NCBI GenBank assembly: GCA_965153355.1
Contig: OZ231127.1
Coordinates: 11,718,001 to 11,782,000, forward strand
DNA from: Flaccisagitta enflata
Lineage: Eukaryota > Chaetognatha > Sagittoidea > Aphragmophora
Length of the DNA stretch: 64,000 nucleotides
Direction of reading: 5' to 3'
Made by a program: the position numbers and the translations under genes. Shown one piece after another: positions 10,440 to 21,417 of this stretch; the stretch's first letter is position 1, and each line of letters begins with the position of its first letter. Under the pieces are notes generated by a model. It made no database searches. It saw only the letters and a program-made list of their open reading frames with translations, and was not told where the DNA came from.

Positions 10440-10978
10440 CTTTTGTGATGCGTCCGTAAGGAACGCATCTCTATAGGAGGGTCTGTCCGTCGGTCCGTCC
10501 GTCCGTCCGTCCGTAGCGCCTGTGCAAAAACCGCGTTTCTCGGCTGTTTTGGGCCACACTGAGATCTTATACTGAAATCAAATGATCGACAAACATATTT
10601 AAAGAGCCTCCTTTAATACTCTGTCGTTTCATCTGTCTGTTCGTCCATCTATCTCTCCATTTACATGTCTCATGTTCATTACACGCCGAGACACAGTCCG
10701 GTCGCATCGTTGCCCGATCAGGCTTGGTAATGTTTTTGTCACATAACTCACATTGCCACAGTGAAGAATTCATTTTGGTAATGGTCTTTTCAAATATCTT
10801 AATCGTGGATACGCAGCTTAACACGTCGCGTTGCTGTGTATCTGTCCGTTTTGAGTACAATTACTACTGCCCGTGGTCCGTTTTGATTAAAATTACCACT
10901 GCCCCTGGTCCTTTCTGAGTACAATTAATACTGCCCCTGCCAGACTACCCGCGGCCGGGGGTCGTGTACCCGGCCTAG
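10440..10978 (-). mobile_element. Family-1 element inside an intron, word GATGCGTCC
   Basis: At 10446-10470 the hairpin is GATGCGTCCGTAAGGAACGCATC, given here in parts (GATGCGTCC, then ACGCATC). It is followed in + orientation by CTATAGGAGGGTCTGTCCGTCGGTCC-type sequence, the hallmark of a family-1 3' end on the - strand. The far end (10880-10978) has ACTGCCCCTG units and GTGTACCCGGCCTAGTA, a degraded form of the ACAAGGCCGGATACAC start. It sits between two sphingomyelin synthase exons and does not disturb splice sites. Confidence 0.6.
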
Positions 10979-11043
10979 TATTCTTCAGTTACTTTTTTTT
11001 CTTTTTCATATTTTGTCGAAGACTCTCATTGCTTTTTTTTAAG

Positions 11044-11175
11044 GTATTTTCCGAAGCGTATGTGGCCTTTTAAGTGGTTTTGCGGGTGCGTCTCTTTCAC
11101 TGGCGTCATGTTCATTCTTTTGGCCAAAGACCATTACACGTTAGACTGCATCGTGGCTTACTACGTGACCACTAG
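11044..11175 (+). CDS. Sphingomyelin synthase exon with D4 catalytic motif
   Basis: After a T-rich tract and AAG acceptor, the exon (phase 2 in and out) encodes YFPKRMWPFKWFCGCVSFTG, a hydrophobic helix, then AKDHYTLDCIVAYYVTTR. HYTLD supplies the second His and the Asp of the catalytic triad. Together with the next exon it gives H-Y-T-L-D-C-IVA-Y-x6-F-x2-Y-H, the D4 motif with one change (Val to Cys after Asp). The donor is AG|GTTTGT at 11176. Confidence 0.9.
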
Positions 11176-11346
11176 GTTTGTAATTATGGAAATGTTTTGT
11201 CATAGAATACAGCTTCCAACTGATGAATATTTTCGAAGGTTGTCCGTGCTGACGTTTCCCCTGAATGCTTGCATGCATCACAGAAATTTGCAGAAAAATG
11301 CCCCTACTCAATAAGGAATGACCAAATTATATTTTTTCCCATTTTT

Positions 11347-11351
<5 letters not shown>

Positions 11352-11413
<62 letters not shown>
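11352..11413. repeat. (CT)n microsatellite forming the polypyrimidine tract
   Basis: About 62 bp of (CT)n lies directly before CATACAG, the acceptor of the last sphingomyelin synthase exon. The splice-site pyrimidine tract is thus a hypervariable microsatellite. Confidence 0.95.
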
Positions 11414-11416
<3 letters not shown>

Positions 11417-11419
11417 CAG

Positions 11420-11813
11420 GATATTTTGGACATATCACGCCATCGCGGCTGCTGGGAAAAAGTCGGACGAGAATCAGAATCTTCTTCAGGCCTTGTGTAC
11501 TTCAGACTTTTCTCCTTCGTCTCCTCTTCGTGGCGCGGCCGCCACTTCCTCCTCCTCCTCCCCCTACTCCCCACACATTCCCACAGCGCGGCGCTGCGAT
11601 CCTGAGAATCCCAACGCGCGCGTTTTATGGTTTTGGCCGGCTGCGTGGCTGGAGGCCAACTGCGAGGGCGTCGTGCCCAAACAATTCCGGTGGCCGTTGC
11701 CTTTCCCGAAAAACTGGACGCGATGGGAACAAGCCCAAGAGGGCAACAGTCGCGTGCGTCTGGAAATGACAGACAAAATGTTAAAAATGTCAGGAAATGT
11801 TAAAAAATGTTAA
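11420..11813 (+). CDS. Sphingomyelin synthase last exon and stop
   Basis: The exon completes D4 (IFWTYH), then encodes a linker rich in Ser/Pro/Ala (about residues 20-60 of the exon), followed by the conserved cytosolic tail RVLWFWPAAWLEANCEGVVP and KQFRWPLPFPKNW. This corresponds to the family's RVWW...VPxxxxWPFPWP region. From about 11727 the reading frame enters a family-1 element, which supplies the last ~28 codons (EQAQEGNSRVRLEMTDKM and following) and the stop at 11811-11813. The native C-terminus probably once lay just past the WPLPFP motif. No poly(A) signal was pinned down. Confidence 0.88.
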
Positions 11814-12127
11814 ATAATGTTAAATGATGTTAAACGATGTTAAAAAATGTTAAAAAATGTTAAAAAATGTTAAAAAATGTTAAAAAATGTTAAAAAATGT
11901 TAAAGAATGTTAAAAAATGTTAAAAAGCCAAAAAAGTCAGAAAGTGTTAAAAAATGTTAAAGATTGTTAAAAAATGCTAAAAAATGTAAAAATGTTAAAA
12001 AATGTTAAAAAATGTTAAAAAACGTCAAAAAACGTCAAAAATTTAAAAATGTGACGGACGGACCGACCGACCTACCGACCTACCGACCGACACGGCAAGG
12101 TGTAGAGTCGCGTGCACGCGACTAAAA
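11727..12127 (+). mobile_element. Family-1 element overlapping the gene's 3' end
   Basis: It starts GAACAAGCCCAAGAGGGCAA then CAGTCGCGTGC, matching the start of the copy at 35486 (AACAAGCCCAACAGGCCAAC, then AGTCGCGTGC). The core is about 25 units of an 11 bp TTAAAAAATG repeat (11770-12030). A GTGACGGACGGACCGACC tract follows, then GTGTAGAGTCGCGTGCACG and CGACTAAAAA. The first 87 bp are in frame with the sphingomyelin synthase exon. Confidence 0.75.
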
Positions 12128-12663
12128 AGAGGAGGATAAAGAACAAATGGACACAAGAAGTTCTGTCCGATGGAAAGGTTCCTTGACATCGATTTGTATC
12201 AATATGCGTATGGAATTATCCATAGAAAATGAGGAATTCACATTACAAACTAGCTTATCAGTTACTACTGGATACTTTAATCTTTATTTGTGTTTCTCCA
12301 GGATTATGCAATATCTAAACAGGCTTAAATCAGTCAATGAAGAGTTACCCGCATTTTCAAGACCGATTCTTGCGGAAACTTGAATCGTGTCGTAATCGAC
12401 CAAAAATAAAACACTTGTTAGAACATGATAGTGAAAACAAAGGCTCCGAGCCCTTTTCTTAAAACGAAAATAGAATATAACTCAGTCCCAAAATCCAACA
12501 CGCTGCCGAGTGGGGAGGTCGGTTTCAATCAGTTTTGGAAATGTCAATCGGACATATGACCAGGCCATGCGCACTCACAAATCAACATGATATCTAGAAG
12601 GAAAAGTTAGTGGGACTTCATTATTTACAGTCGTGCCACCCCTACTTTTCCCATATATATGTA
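12128..12663. other. No gene recognised
   Basis: Follows the family-1 element downstream of the sphingomyelin synthase gene. Short open frames only. AATAAA-like words (AAAATAAAAC near 12404) could serve as polyadenylation signals, but nothing ties them to the gene. Confidence 0.35.
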
Positions 12664-13282
12664 CACAGCCATCAATCTCGTTTGAAAAATTCTTTTAAGC
12701 TTTTTCTCTGAGATGCGTCTGAAATCAATTTTTCCTTATAGAACATTGTTTGACGTTTTTTGTATCAAAATTTTATAGATTTGGGTCGAATAGTTTTCGT
12801 TTTATGACAATTTGAAGTAAGTGCAGTTTCAGGAGTAAAATATAGGAAAATTGTACTTAGACAAGGCAGTTCCTCTTTAAGTTTGTCTCATTCCTAAGCG
12901 GCTAGAGCTACAGATGCCAGATTGGTCTCAAATGAAAGATAATTTAATATAGTTTTGGCTATCAAAAAGAGGAAAACAGTCTTGAATCTATTTGTTGCAC
13001 TTTTTAATGAAAAATCCACAAATTGAAGGAATTTTGAGAAAAAGATCAATTTCAAGATCATGATACTTACTCTCTGTGCCAATTCATTTACCAACCAAAG
13101 GAAATATGAGAAACAACAGCAAATTATCTCTCATTTGAGATCAATCTGACATTTTCAGCTCTAAGGGTTAAGAAATGAGAGCAATTCAAAGATAGAAACT
13201 TTTGTGAGCAATATTTCATTTTCGCCTCAGCTGTAAATACCAGAATTACTTAAAATTAAGGTTGTGGACAAACTATTTTAAC

Positions 13283-13408
13283 CTATAATATACTGTTTAA
13301 TTGCTTTATGGGGAAGAAAATCAAAAATTTTGTAACGCATTGTAGGGAAGAAAATCAAAGGCAGGGGGGGAATAAAATCAAAAGCCGCTCAACTATATAC
13401 ACCCCTGA
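13283..13408 (+). repeat. Family-D repeat (GGGGAAGAAAATCAAA)
   Basis: A ~125 bp segment begins near ATACTGTTTAATTGCTTTAT, carries two GGGAAGAAAATCAAA words and a G run, and ends CTATATACACCCC. Copies occur at 43720-43850 (inverse) and 54405-54540. No ORF. Confidence 0.6.
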
Positions 13409-13423
13409 ATTTTGACACAAACA

Positions 13424-15708
13424 AGGCCAACACCTATAAGTCGCGTGCAAGACAAAAATAACTGAACTGACCTGACTACTTATTGTATCTTTTTATCGAA
13501 AATCAGACTTAAACGCAACCCAAAAAAACCCAAACCAGACTCAAACCAGACTCAAACAGGACTCAAACCAGAATTGGGAAACCAGAGCTAAAAACCAGGA
13601 CCCAAACTAGACATAGAAACCAGACATAAAACCATGACATTAACCAGATCAGCTTTTAGACTAAACCAGATTTAAACCAGACTCAAACCAGACTCAAACC
13701 AGACTCAAACCAGACTCAAACCAGACTCAAACCAGACTTAAACCAGAATTTAAAACCAGGCTCAAACCAGGCTCTCAAACCAGAATTCAAAATAGACTAA
13801 AACCAGACTCAAACCAGGACCAACCAGACTCCAAACCAGAATTAAACCAGACCAAACCAGACCAAAACCAGACCTAAATCAGACCTAAATCAAACATAAA
13901 CCAGACAAAAACCAGACATAGACCAGACCTAAACCAGACTAAAACCAGACTTAAACTAGACATAAATCAGACATGAACCAGATGTAAGCCAGACTTAAAC
14001 CAGACGAGAAACCAGACTTAAACCAGACTTAAACCAGACTTAACCAGACTAAACTATACTTAAAAACCAGGATTTAAAACCAGACTTAAACCAGACATAA
14101 ACCAAACATAAACCATACTTATCTTTAATATCATTTTTAACCAGCAGACTTAAACCAGCAGACTTAAACCATTAGACCAGCAGACTTAAACCATTAGATT
14201 TAAAACCAGTGACTTAAACCAGCAGACGTAAAACCAGCAGATTCAAACCAGCAGACTTTAACCAGCAGACTTGAATCAGCAGACTTAATCCATTAGATTT
14301 AAACCAGCAATATTTTAAACCATGAGATTTTAACCATAGATTTAAACCTATGAGACTTAAACCATCAGATTTACTCAGAAGACTTTAACTAAAAGCAGAC
14401 ATTAACCAGCAGACTTTTAAATCCAGCAGACTTCAAAACAGCACACTTTAACCAGCTGACTTTAACCAGCAGACTTTAAACAAAATGACCTAAAATCACC
14501 CAAAATGATCAAAAATGATCAAAAATCACCAAATGACAAAAATGACCAAATGACCAAAATGACCAAAATGAGAAAAAAATGACCAAATGACCAAATGACC
14601 AAAATGACCAAATGACTAAATTGAATTAAATGACCAAAATGACCAAATGACCATTATGACTTCAAAATGACCAAAAATGACTAAAACTGACTAAATGACC
14701 AAAAATGACCAAAATGACCTAAAATGACCAAAATGACCAAAATGACCAAAAATGAATTAAAATGACCAAAATGACCAAAATGACCAAAATGACCAAATGA
14801 CCAAATGACCCAAAATGATCAAAAATAATGACCAAAATGACCAAAATGACCAAATGACCAAATGACCAAAAATGACCAAAAATGACCAAAATGACTTAAA
14901 TGACCAAAATGACCAAAACACCAAAATGACCTGAATGATTCAAATGACTAAATTGGACTAAAAATGACCAAAATGACCAAAATGACCAATATGACCAAAC
15001 ATGCCAAAAACACTAAAATGACTAAAAATCACCAAAATGACCAAATGACCAAAAATGACCAAATAGACCAAAATGATCAAAATGACCAAAATGACCAAAA
15101 ATGACCAAATGATCAAAAATGACCAAATGACCAAATGACCAAATAACCAAATGACCAAATGACCAAATGACCAAATGACCAAAAATGACCAAAAATGAAC
15201 AAAAATTAACAAAAATTAAATTAAAATTAACAAAGACCAAAGCACACAGGACCAAATGACCAGGCCAAATGACCAAAATGACCAAAAAGACCAAAATGAT
15301 CAAAAATAATCAAAATAAAATGATCAAAATACTTAAAATGGCCAAAATGACCAAAACACCGAAATAACCAAAAATGACTAAAAATGACCAAAATGACCAA
15401 AATGACCAAAATGACTAAAAATGACCAAAAATGACCAGAATTGATCAAAATTGACCAAAATTGACCAAAATTGACCAAAAATGACCAAATTGATCAAAAT
15501 GACCAAAATGACCAAAATAGCCAAAATGACCAAAAATGACCAAATGACCAAAATAACTTCAAAAGCAACCAAAGATGATCAAAAACAACAGAAAAAATGA
15601 CTCAAAATAACCTAGACGACCCAAAAGACGAAAAAGCAGGTGTTACTCGGATGGGACTGACTCGGACTGGGACCGATTTGATGTGGTTAAGAGCTTCACA
15701 GAACATGT
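13424..15708 (+). mobile_element. Family-1 element, longest copy (2.3 kb)
   Basis: It starts ACAAGGCCAACACCTATAAG then GTCGCGTGC. The core has an 11 bp AAACCAGACTC array (13500-14110), a ~14 bp AAACCAGCAGACTT array (14140-14470), and a long AAAATGACC array (14480-15560). Its end is degenerate (ACTCGGATGGGACTGACTCG) and lacks the standard 3' hairpin. The block order is that of the copy at 2962-4643 in inverse. Repetitive His/Leu/Phe frames on the - strand are array translations, not genes. Confidence 0.75.
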
Positions 15709-15821
15709 ACTAAAACATCAAACATAGTATTTTAAGAGAAATTTTATTTCAGATCATGAAAATGAAGCATTGAGGCACAATAGCTTAATATTTTTTTTCA
15801 GTTGAGATTGATGACCCTGTA

Positions 15822-17235
15822 TAAGAGTTCCCTCTTCCTTTTCTTCCTTTTTGGACAGCATTAGCATAAATAAGAGGATAGTTCAGTCAGAAAGCCCTTA
15901 TCAGAGGGATATGACTCAGAATCATGTACAAAGATAAACGACAACAACAAAATTTGTTCCTGGGACACCTAAGAATTATCACACACCCTCTCTGGTTTGA
16001 CAGAAAATATAATATGGGAAAGATTTTTATTTGTGTTTTATGGGAATGGGGTGGTGGTATGCCAATTTATAGTGTGTTCCAGGCCTCAATTTTTTTATAG
16101 ACCATCTGTGAAATGATGATTTTTGGGCCAAATCCCTTGATAGAGAACTTTTCTATGACATCGCATTTTTGTTGTTATAGTTAGGGTGGACCTATGGGCC
16201 ACACATATGGTTTTCTTCCTCCTTTCTCCTTCTCTCTTCCTTAAATCCCAGTCTTGAGGCACAACTTGGGTCTTGAGCCCAATCCCAGTCTCAAGGCTGA
16301 ACCCAGCCTGCCTAAACTCAGCTTGAGGCCCAGGTTTCAGTCTTTGAAGCCCAATTCACTTCTCAAGGTCAAAACGCCAAGAGGCCCAGAGATCTAGCCT
16401 CTAGTAGTAAATATATTTTTATCCAATGGCGAATGAGTATATATCAATGACACTTAATTTGAGGAAAGGAACAAACATAAGCCTCAGGCACCAGAGCAAA
16501 TGATAAATACTTTGAGGAACAGGGTAAGTTTCTGCCAACAGGCTTGAGTTACACAAAATCTATATGTCAAAAAATGCTTATTGATGAGTTTTTAGGTTGT
16601 TTTTTTTTCATTTAATTTAGATTTCTTCACGATTTTCTTGAGCATTGATCCATGATGGCCTCCGGAAGAGTTGCAGCAGAAGTGGAGTCATTATATGTCA
16701 GTTAGGGATAGGGAGAGAAATAAATGGGAAACCATTAATTCTTTTTGTTACAAGAAAGGGATATGTTATATGCTTTAAAAAATAGGCGAAGTAAAACACA
16801 TGGGCACAAGAGGACCTAAGGGCACACCACTAGCTGTGCTGTGAAGAGGATGAGATTCCACTCAGAGTGGTAACTGACAGTGTTTGAACAACTCTTAGCA
16901 CAAACCCCCATCTCACCAGGCTAACCCAGAGGTAATGCCTCCACCACGCCTGTCAAGTCCTTTTTGTCCAATTTTTAAACATGTTGCAAACTTTGAAAGC
17001 AAACTATAGATGAATTTTAAATGTTAGAAATTTTTACGCTCCTAAACACCCAATTTTGAATGTGTAACTCAAAAGGTTAATCAGATGCAGTTAGTGTAAA
17101 TCAGTGGTATGATTCTGTGATTTGAAATTAGCTAAATGGTTTGCTACATTAAAAACCCAGATTATCGTGCTAAAAGTAATAAGTATGCTATGTGTAGTAT
17201 AGAAAAGAAAATTGCAAAATTAGTCTGGATAACAA
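15822..17235. other. No gene; one degraded family-2 array
   Basis: 16190-16405 holds diverged ~20 bp units (CCCAGTCTTGAGGCACAACT, AGGCCCAGGTTTCAGTC) after CACACATATGG, as in family-2 elements, but the end sequences are missing. The rest has no supported exon or repeat. Confidence 0.45.
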
Positions 17236-17615
17236 GTGAGGATGCAGTTTTTGATTTGTTATACAGAGACATCGCTGCACTTGACACCAAACAGACCTTT
17301 CAGCCTGCCATAGCCAAGTGCATTGGAGTGGCCTAGGGAAGATATGCATTGAGATGAATGATGTGGACATAATATTTTGATTTGTTGTACAGACACTTCA
17401 CCGCACTTGACGCCAAACATACCTTTCAGCCTGCCACAGCCAAGTGCATTGGAGTGGCTAGGGAAGATATGCATTGAGATGAATGATGAGGATATTATTT
17501 TTTGATTTGTTGTACAGACACGCCACTGCACTTGACACCAAACAGACCTTTCAGCCTGTCATAGCCAAGTGCATTGAGTGGCCAGGGAAGATATGCATTG
17601 AGATGGCTAATGAGG
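17236..17615. repeat. Three tandem copies of a ~124 bp unit
   Basis: Units share TTTTTGATTTGTTGTACAGA, CACTTGACACCAAACAGACC, TTTCAGCCTGCCATAGCC and GATATGCATTGAGATG. The last word starts at 17341, 17466 and 17590. The array stops at the outer edge of the giant inverted repeat and is not seen at the other edge. Confidence 0.85.
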
Positions 17616-17716
17616 ACATTATTATATCGATATCTGTCATATTCGTTTTCATATTGAACATTAATAAGGCCCACAGCCCGGTTGTCAGCACTTATCGTTT
17701 CAACAGAAGCCAGATG

Positions 17717-18068
17717 TTTTTTGGGCAGCGTCTTAAAGGCTGATGTCCTAAAACCTAGGAATTTTTGAGATCTGAACTGGTTGGTCTCCGCCCATTGACC
17801 ATCAAGGCCCAAATTAGTTCTCTCTGCCCACTCTACTCTCCAGGCCTTCAACAGCCCCTCCTACCAACACCCTCTCATGCCCAACTCAGCCTGCAGACTC
17901 ACCCAGCCTCCACCTCACCAGCCTCCAAGACAAAACCAGCCCCAACTCACCTGCCTCTGCCTTGGATTACCTCTAGCCTCAAATATCTTCAGGCCTAATC
18001 AGCCTCTAGGCCTCTGACATCTTGATTTCCCAAAATTATTAGATACTTTGGGACAGCTGCCCGTCTTC
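17717..18068. mobile_element. Family-2 element, diverged
   Basis: The ends are TTTTTTGGGCAGCGTCTTAA with AGGCTGATGTCCTA, and GGGACAGCTGCCC. The core reads CCTCCACCTCACCAGCCTCC-like degraded units. Its partner in the right arm is 42915-43375. Confidence 0.55.
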
Positions 18069-18964
18069 ACCCACCACTGATCACCCCAGCAGTGGCGGTT
18101 GGTAGTGATTATCTGTTTATTGTATAGTCTCCGGTTCTTGTTCACTTCCGTTTATTTTTCATTGATATCAATATCAACACATTGCGCATTCGTCAGTAGC
18201 GACAGAAAATTTGATACAGAACTTTTTGACACTATCTATTGATTTATTGACAACTCTGGTTATCATTCAATATCAAACAATACATCATTTGAAAGTTTAT
18301 CAAAAGTTCTTCAAAAGCTGACTTTATGCGAGTTGGTCAGTCCTTTGGTTTGGGTATTATAATTTACTGTGACGGAACATAGTGTAGACCATTCGTTTCA
18401 TTACCCGGCTTACACCAGCAGTAGCGTTGTACTCAAATACTTTGCGAGCAGGTGTTGATGCGATCAATTCACATAGACAAAGAGATGCTATGGAGCAAAA
18501 AATCAGTATTGAAAGACTTCATATGACTCTTCCTAAATGATCATTTGACCATCATGTTTGAAATCAATATTTTGCCTAAAACTGCAAGAAAATATCTTCC
18601 ACAAGGTAGTTTTGTTCTTTTTTGCAGATGTGAACATTGTGTGTTGAAATACTGACTAGTTATATATCAGCCTTCTGTTGACATTGTTAAGAGACTAGCT
18701 CAATACAGCCACATGCTTGTTATATCATATGCCACTGGTTCCAATTCACTGTTCACTTCTTTCATATTGACTTTACATTTATGTGGTAGTTTACTGTCAC
18801 ATGTTGTATACATAGTACATGATGGGAGCAAGATATAGAAAGAAATTTATACCAATTGCTGAAGAAACCCCAGCTTTGCTGCCGATGGTCCAGTTGCATT
18901 GAGCGAACACGTGCCCCAACCAGTGATTCATAACAAACCGCCACTGATAACTTCTTTGCCAGAT
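18069..18964. other. Left-arm spacer sequence, no gene
   Basis: Diverged partner of 41800-42760, with shared words GACAGAAAATTTGATACAGA and CTTCAAAAGCTGACTTTATG. No exon or RNA recognised. Confidence 0.4.
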
Positions 18965-19055
18965 GTGGCGTGATAGTTTGAGTTGATAGAGCGATAACGG
19001 ATGATAAATTACTCTTCCAAAAATACAGGTTCAAATCTCGAGCAGCTGCACTTTA
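18965..19055 (+). repeat. tRNA-derived repeat
   Basis: GTGGCGTGATAGTTTGAGTTGATAGAG-type 5' half (A-box-like) and CAGGTTCAAATCTCG (B-box-like) sit about 35 bp apart, ending CAGCTGCAC. This looks like a tRNA-derived SINE head or a tRNA pseudogene. The right-arm partner at 41691-41795 is better preserved. Confidence 0.5.
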
Positions 19056-19385
19056 TTGTGCGCACGCGACTTAAGGCCCCAGCTTTTAATGAGTTCATTG
19101 TTATCTGTCTGGTCCACTAGTTCAGGTCTAGAATTGTCAGGTCTCAGAACTGTCATTATCTCTTGTTTTTGTATTATACTCCATATCTTTTAGAATATTT
19201 GTCATTTTAGGTCATTTATAGTTAATTTGTCATTTTGAGTCAGCTTGTCATTTAAGTCATTTTAAGTTATTTTGCTATTTTGTCATTGTGTTTTTATGCT
19301 TGTCATTTTAGTCACTCTTAGTCACAAAGTCATTCCATTCTTAGTCTGTAAGTCTCGCACGCGACTTATAGGTGTTGGCCTTGTT
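19052..19385 (-). mobile_element. Family-1 element, left-arm copy
   Basis: + orientation: GTGCGCACGCGACTTAAGGC at the left, TCATTTTAAGTTATT-type units, then AAGTCTCGCACGCGACTTAT, AGGTGTTGGCCTTGTT. It is the partner of 41281-41690. Unlike its partner, this copy lacks the GTCCGTCC tract. Confidence 0.65.
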
Positions 19386-19419
19386 CTTATTGCAGTTGCT
19401 TCTGAAGATAAAGTAACTT

Positions 19420-19690
19420 CGAAATAGGCCTCCCCTGCCCCAAAATCATTTTCTCAAACCCTAAAATGGTGTGAATTCCCCCAGGCCTTAAAGACCTCGA
19501 ATCAGGTATCTTAGACCTAAAATCAGGCTACTTGTACCCCAAATCAGGTCTTCTAGACCCAACAATTGTTCAGAAGGGAATCTTAGGTCATAAACCCCTC
19601 TCATCAACCCAACATAAACTAAGAAAGGGGCATCGGGTACCGCTGACCATTTAACGCTTTTGCAACTATTTTTCATGTAGCGTTTGAGGA
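19420..19690 (-). repeat. Family-2-like array and GGTCAGCGGTACCC block
   Basis: ~20 bp units (GACCTCGAATCAGGTATCTT, AGACCTAAAATCAGGC) precede GGGTACCGCTGACCATTTAA, CGCTTTTGCAACTATT. The latter block recurs near family-2 elements at 37815, 38385, 40998, 42865, 54990 and 60455. The partner is 40985-41240, nearly identical. Confidence 0.55.
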
Positions 19691-20435
19691 AGTTGGTAAT
19701 CTTTGGGGGCCACATGGGACTATGCATGAAATCTATAGCTAAAAAAATGCCAGTATTTCTCTTTCAGATGGCGCCAAGCAGAATTCTGTGCAATCAATAG
19801 TTGTCGAGTTAAGGATTGTTGAATCTTTTTTAGTTAGTTGAGGTCCATTTGATTATAACTGTGTCAATGTAGGCAATGAGGAAAAGAAAGACAATAAAAA
19901 CCAAAAAGACAAGAACAAATAATGTTGTACCTCAGCCAAGGCTTTGGACTCGCAGGAAAAAGGGTAAAACAAATTATTACCCCTAATCCTGGCCGGTTTA
20001 GGCCCCATCACCGTTTCCCAAAGTACAACAAATACAAGCTAAAAACATTAAAAATACAAAAATGGAAGAGTGGAGAGGCAGTAAAGAATCAGAAGTAGAA
20101 ATGAAAGTAAATGAGGTGAAAAATGAAGAGGAAGAGGATCAAAAGGAAGAGTCCTGGTCAAAAAGGAGTGGTCAAAACAAAACAGAGTCAGATGGACAGA
20201 GGTCTTAGATTAGGGAGGACAGAGGTCCTGAAATGAAAATGAAAATTGAAAACAAAGGTCCTGGAATGAAATGAAAAACAAATGAAACAGTTGAAAATCT
20301 GAACAAATCATGCAAATGAAAAATGTAGTTTATAAACAATACATATAAATTTTCATAAAAACTTTCACAAAAACATAGTTTGATTGATAAAACATGGAAT
20401 ACATAATCTACATAGTTTACATATTTACAAATTAT
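19691..20435. other. Left-arm sequence, no gene
   Basis: Near-identical partner of 40225-40980. Contains CAGATGGCGCCAAGCAGAATTC, related to 46550 and 58855 (GGCGCCAAATGAAAGAGAA), so it is a dispersed repeat. No exon recognised. Confidence 0.4.
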
Positions 20436-20790
20436 AATTACAAATAAAGATCACAGCTATGTGAATAGACCAATGATCTATATAGATGAAATATGAGCCT
20501 GCTATATGAATAGACCAAGCCCAAATTTCACCAAATTACAATAAGCATAAATACATACAAAAATTTACAAATATAGATCACAGCTATGTGAATAGACCAA
20601 TGATCTATATAAATGAAATATGAGCCTGCTATATGAATAGACCAAGCCCAAACTTCACCTAATTACAATAAACATAAATACATACAATAAATACAAATAT
20701 AGATCACAGCTATGTGAATAGACCAATGATCTATATAGATGAAATATGAGCATGCTATATGAATAGACCAAGCCCAAATTTCACCGAATA
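20436..20790. repeat. Three tandem ~126 bp units (left arm)
   Basis: AGATCACAGCTATGTGAATA recurs at 20448, 20575 and 20701. Units also share ATGAGCCTGCTATATGAATA and GACCAAGCCCAAATTTCACC. The same array is in the right arm at 39865-40225. Confidence 0.9.
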
Positions 20791-20899
20791 ATACAAAAAC
20801 TCACTAAACAGCCTAGATCTCAAATTAATTAGCTGGTCAAATTAATTAGCTGGCTTATTAATAATCTAGATAAAGCTCAATGGTGTTTAACAAGCTAGA

Positions 20900-21417
20900 T
20901 TAGTTTCTTACCTAGTTTCTTACCTGAGAAGTAATGGAAGAAGGAATATTTCTGGATATGTTTAAAAACCATTTATCAAAATCCAAAGGGATAGCCCATC
21001 TCTGAAATTCTGAAATATATTTGTTTACAGATTTACAAAATTCCATTTTTAGTAGCCCAAATTTATAACCTCTACCCATTAATGTATCCAATAAAAGTTT
21101 GACACGTTCCTCAAAATCTTCCTGAAAATTACACAGTCTCTGAAATCTTATGATTTGGCCATAAAAAACTTTATAACAAATCCTTGAATTTAGATTACTC
21201 TCAAGAAGGGTAGGGATATTACATGGAATGGAAAAATGTCTGTCTTACAAAAAACCTTAGTAATGATATTGCCTCCTTCTATTCTTACCTGCATGTCTAA
21301 AACATTTGCCCCAGGTGATAGTTGTTGTACACGCTGTAGAATTGTGGTGCAGAGGTTTTTGGATTTCCTTTTTGGGCAGCGGCCCCAAAGGGGTTGTTGA
21401 CCTATGTTTTCACACAT
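20900..21417 (-). pseudogene. Penelope-like reverse transcriptase C-terminal fragment, frameshifted
   Basis: The frame from 21417 encodes ILQRVQQLSPGANVLDMQVR then KVFCKTDIFPFHVISLPFL and breaks at about 21200. One A is missing from AAGAAGGGTAGGG relative to the right-arm copy. The frame continues downstream as NSRICYKVFYGQIIRFQRLC and DFEERVKFLLDTLTGRGYK. The conserved spacing of the xRxRF-R/C and GY(K) stretches resembles the region after the RT domain in Penelope-like elements. The first codons derive from the family-2 end. Identification is by memory of the family pattern. Confidence 0.45.

Larger units (their letters stand above)
12664..15819 (-). mobile_element. MITE, family C, split by nested insertions
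   Basis: The ends are CACAGCCATCAATCTC (12664) and GAGATTGATGACCCTG (15819), each flanked by TA (12662-12663, 15820-15821). 12664-13282 and 15709-15819 together reconstruct, in inverse orientation, the uninterrupted 762 bp copy at 47785-48546. Shared words include AGATTGGTCTCAAATGAAAG and TTTGACGTTTTTTGTATC. Between them sit a ~125 bp repeat (13283-13408) and a family-1 element (13424-15708). The homology resumes in mid-word (GACACAAA | AAAAC), which fixes the insertion point. Confidence 0.75.

Noticed and set aside
13500-15570. CRISPR-like look of regularly spaced short repeats
   Set aside because: Units are 9-14 bp, degenerate and without spacers. The genome is eukaryotic, and the array belongs to a family-1 element.
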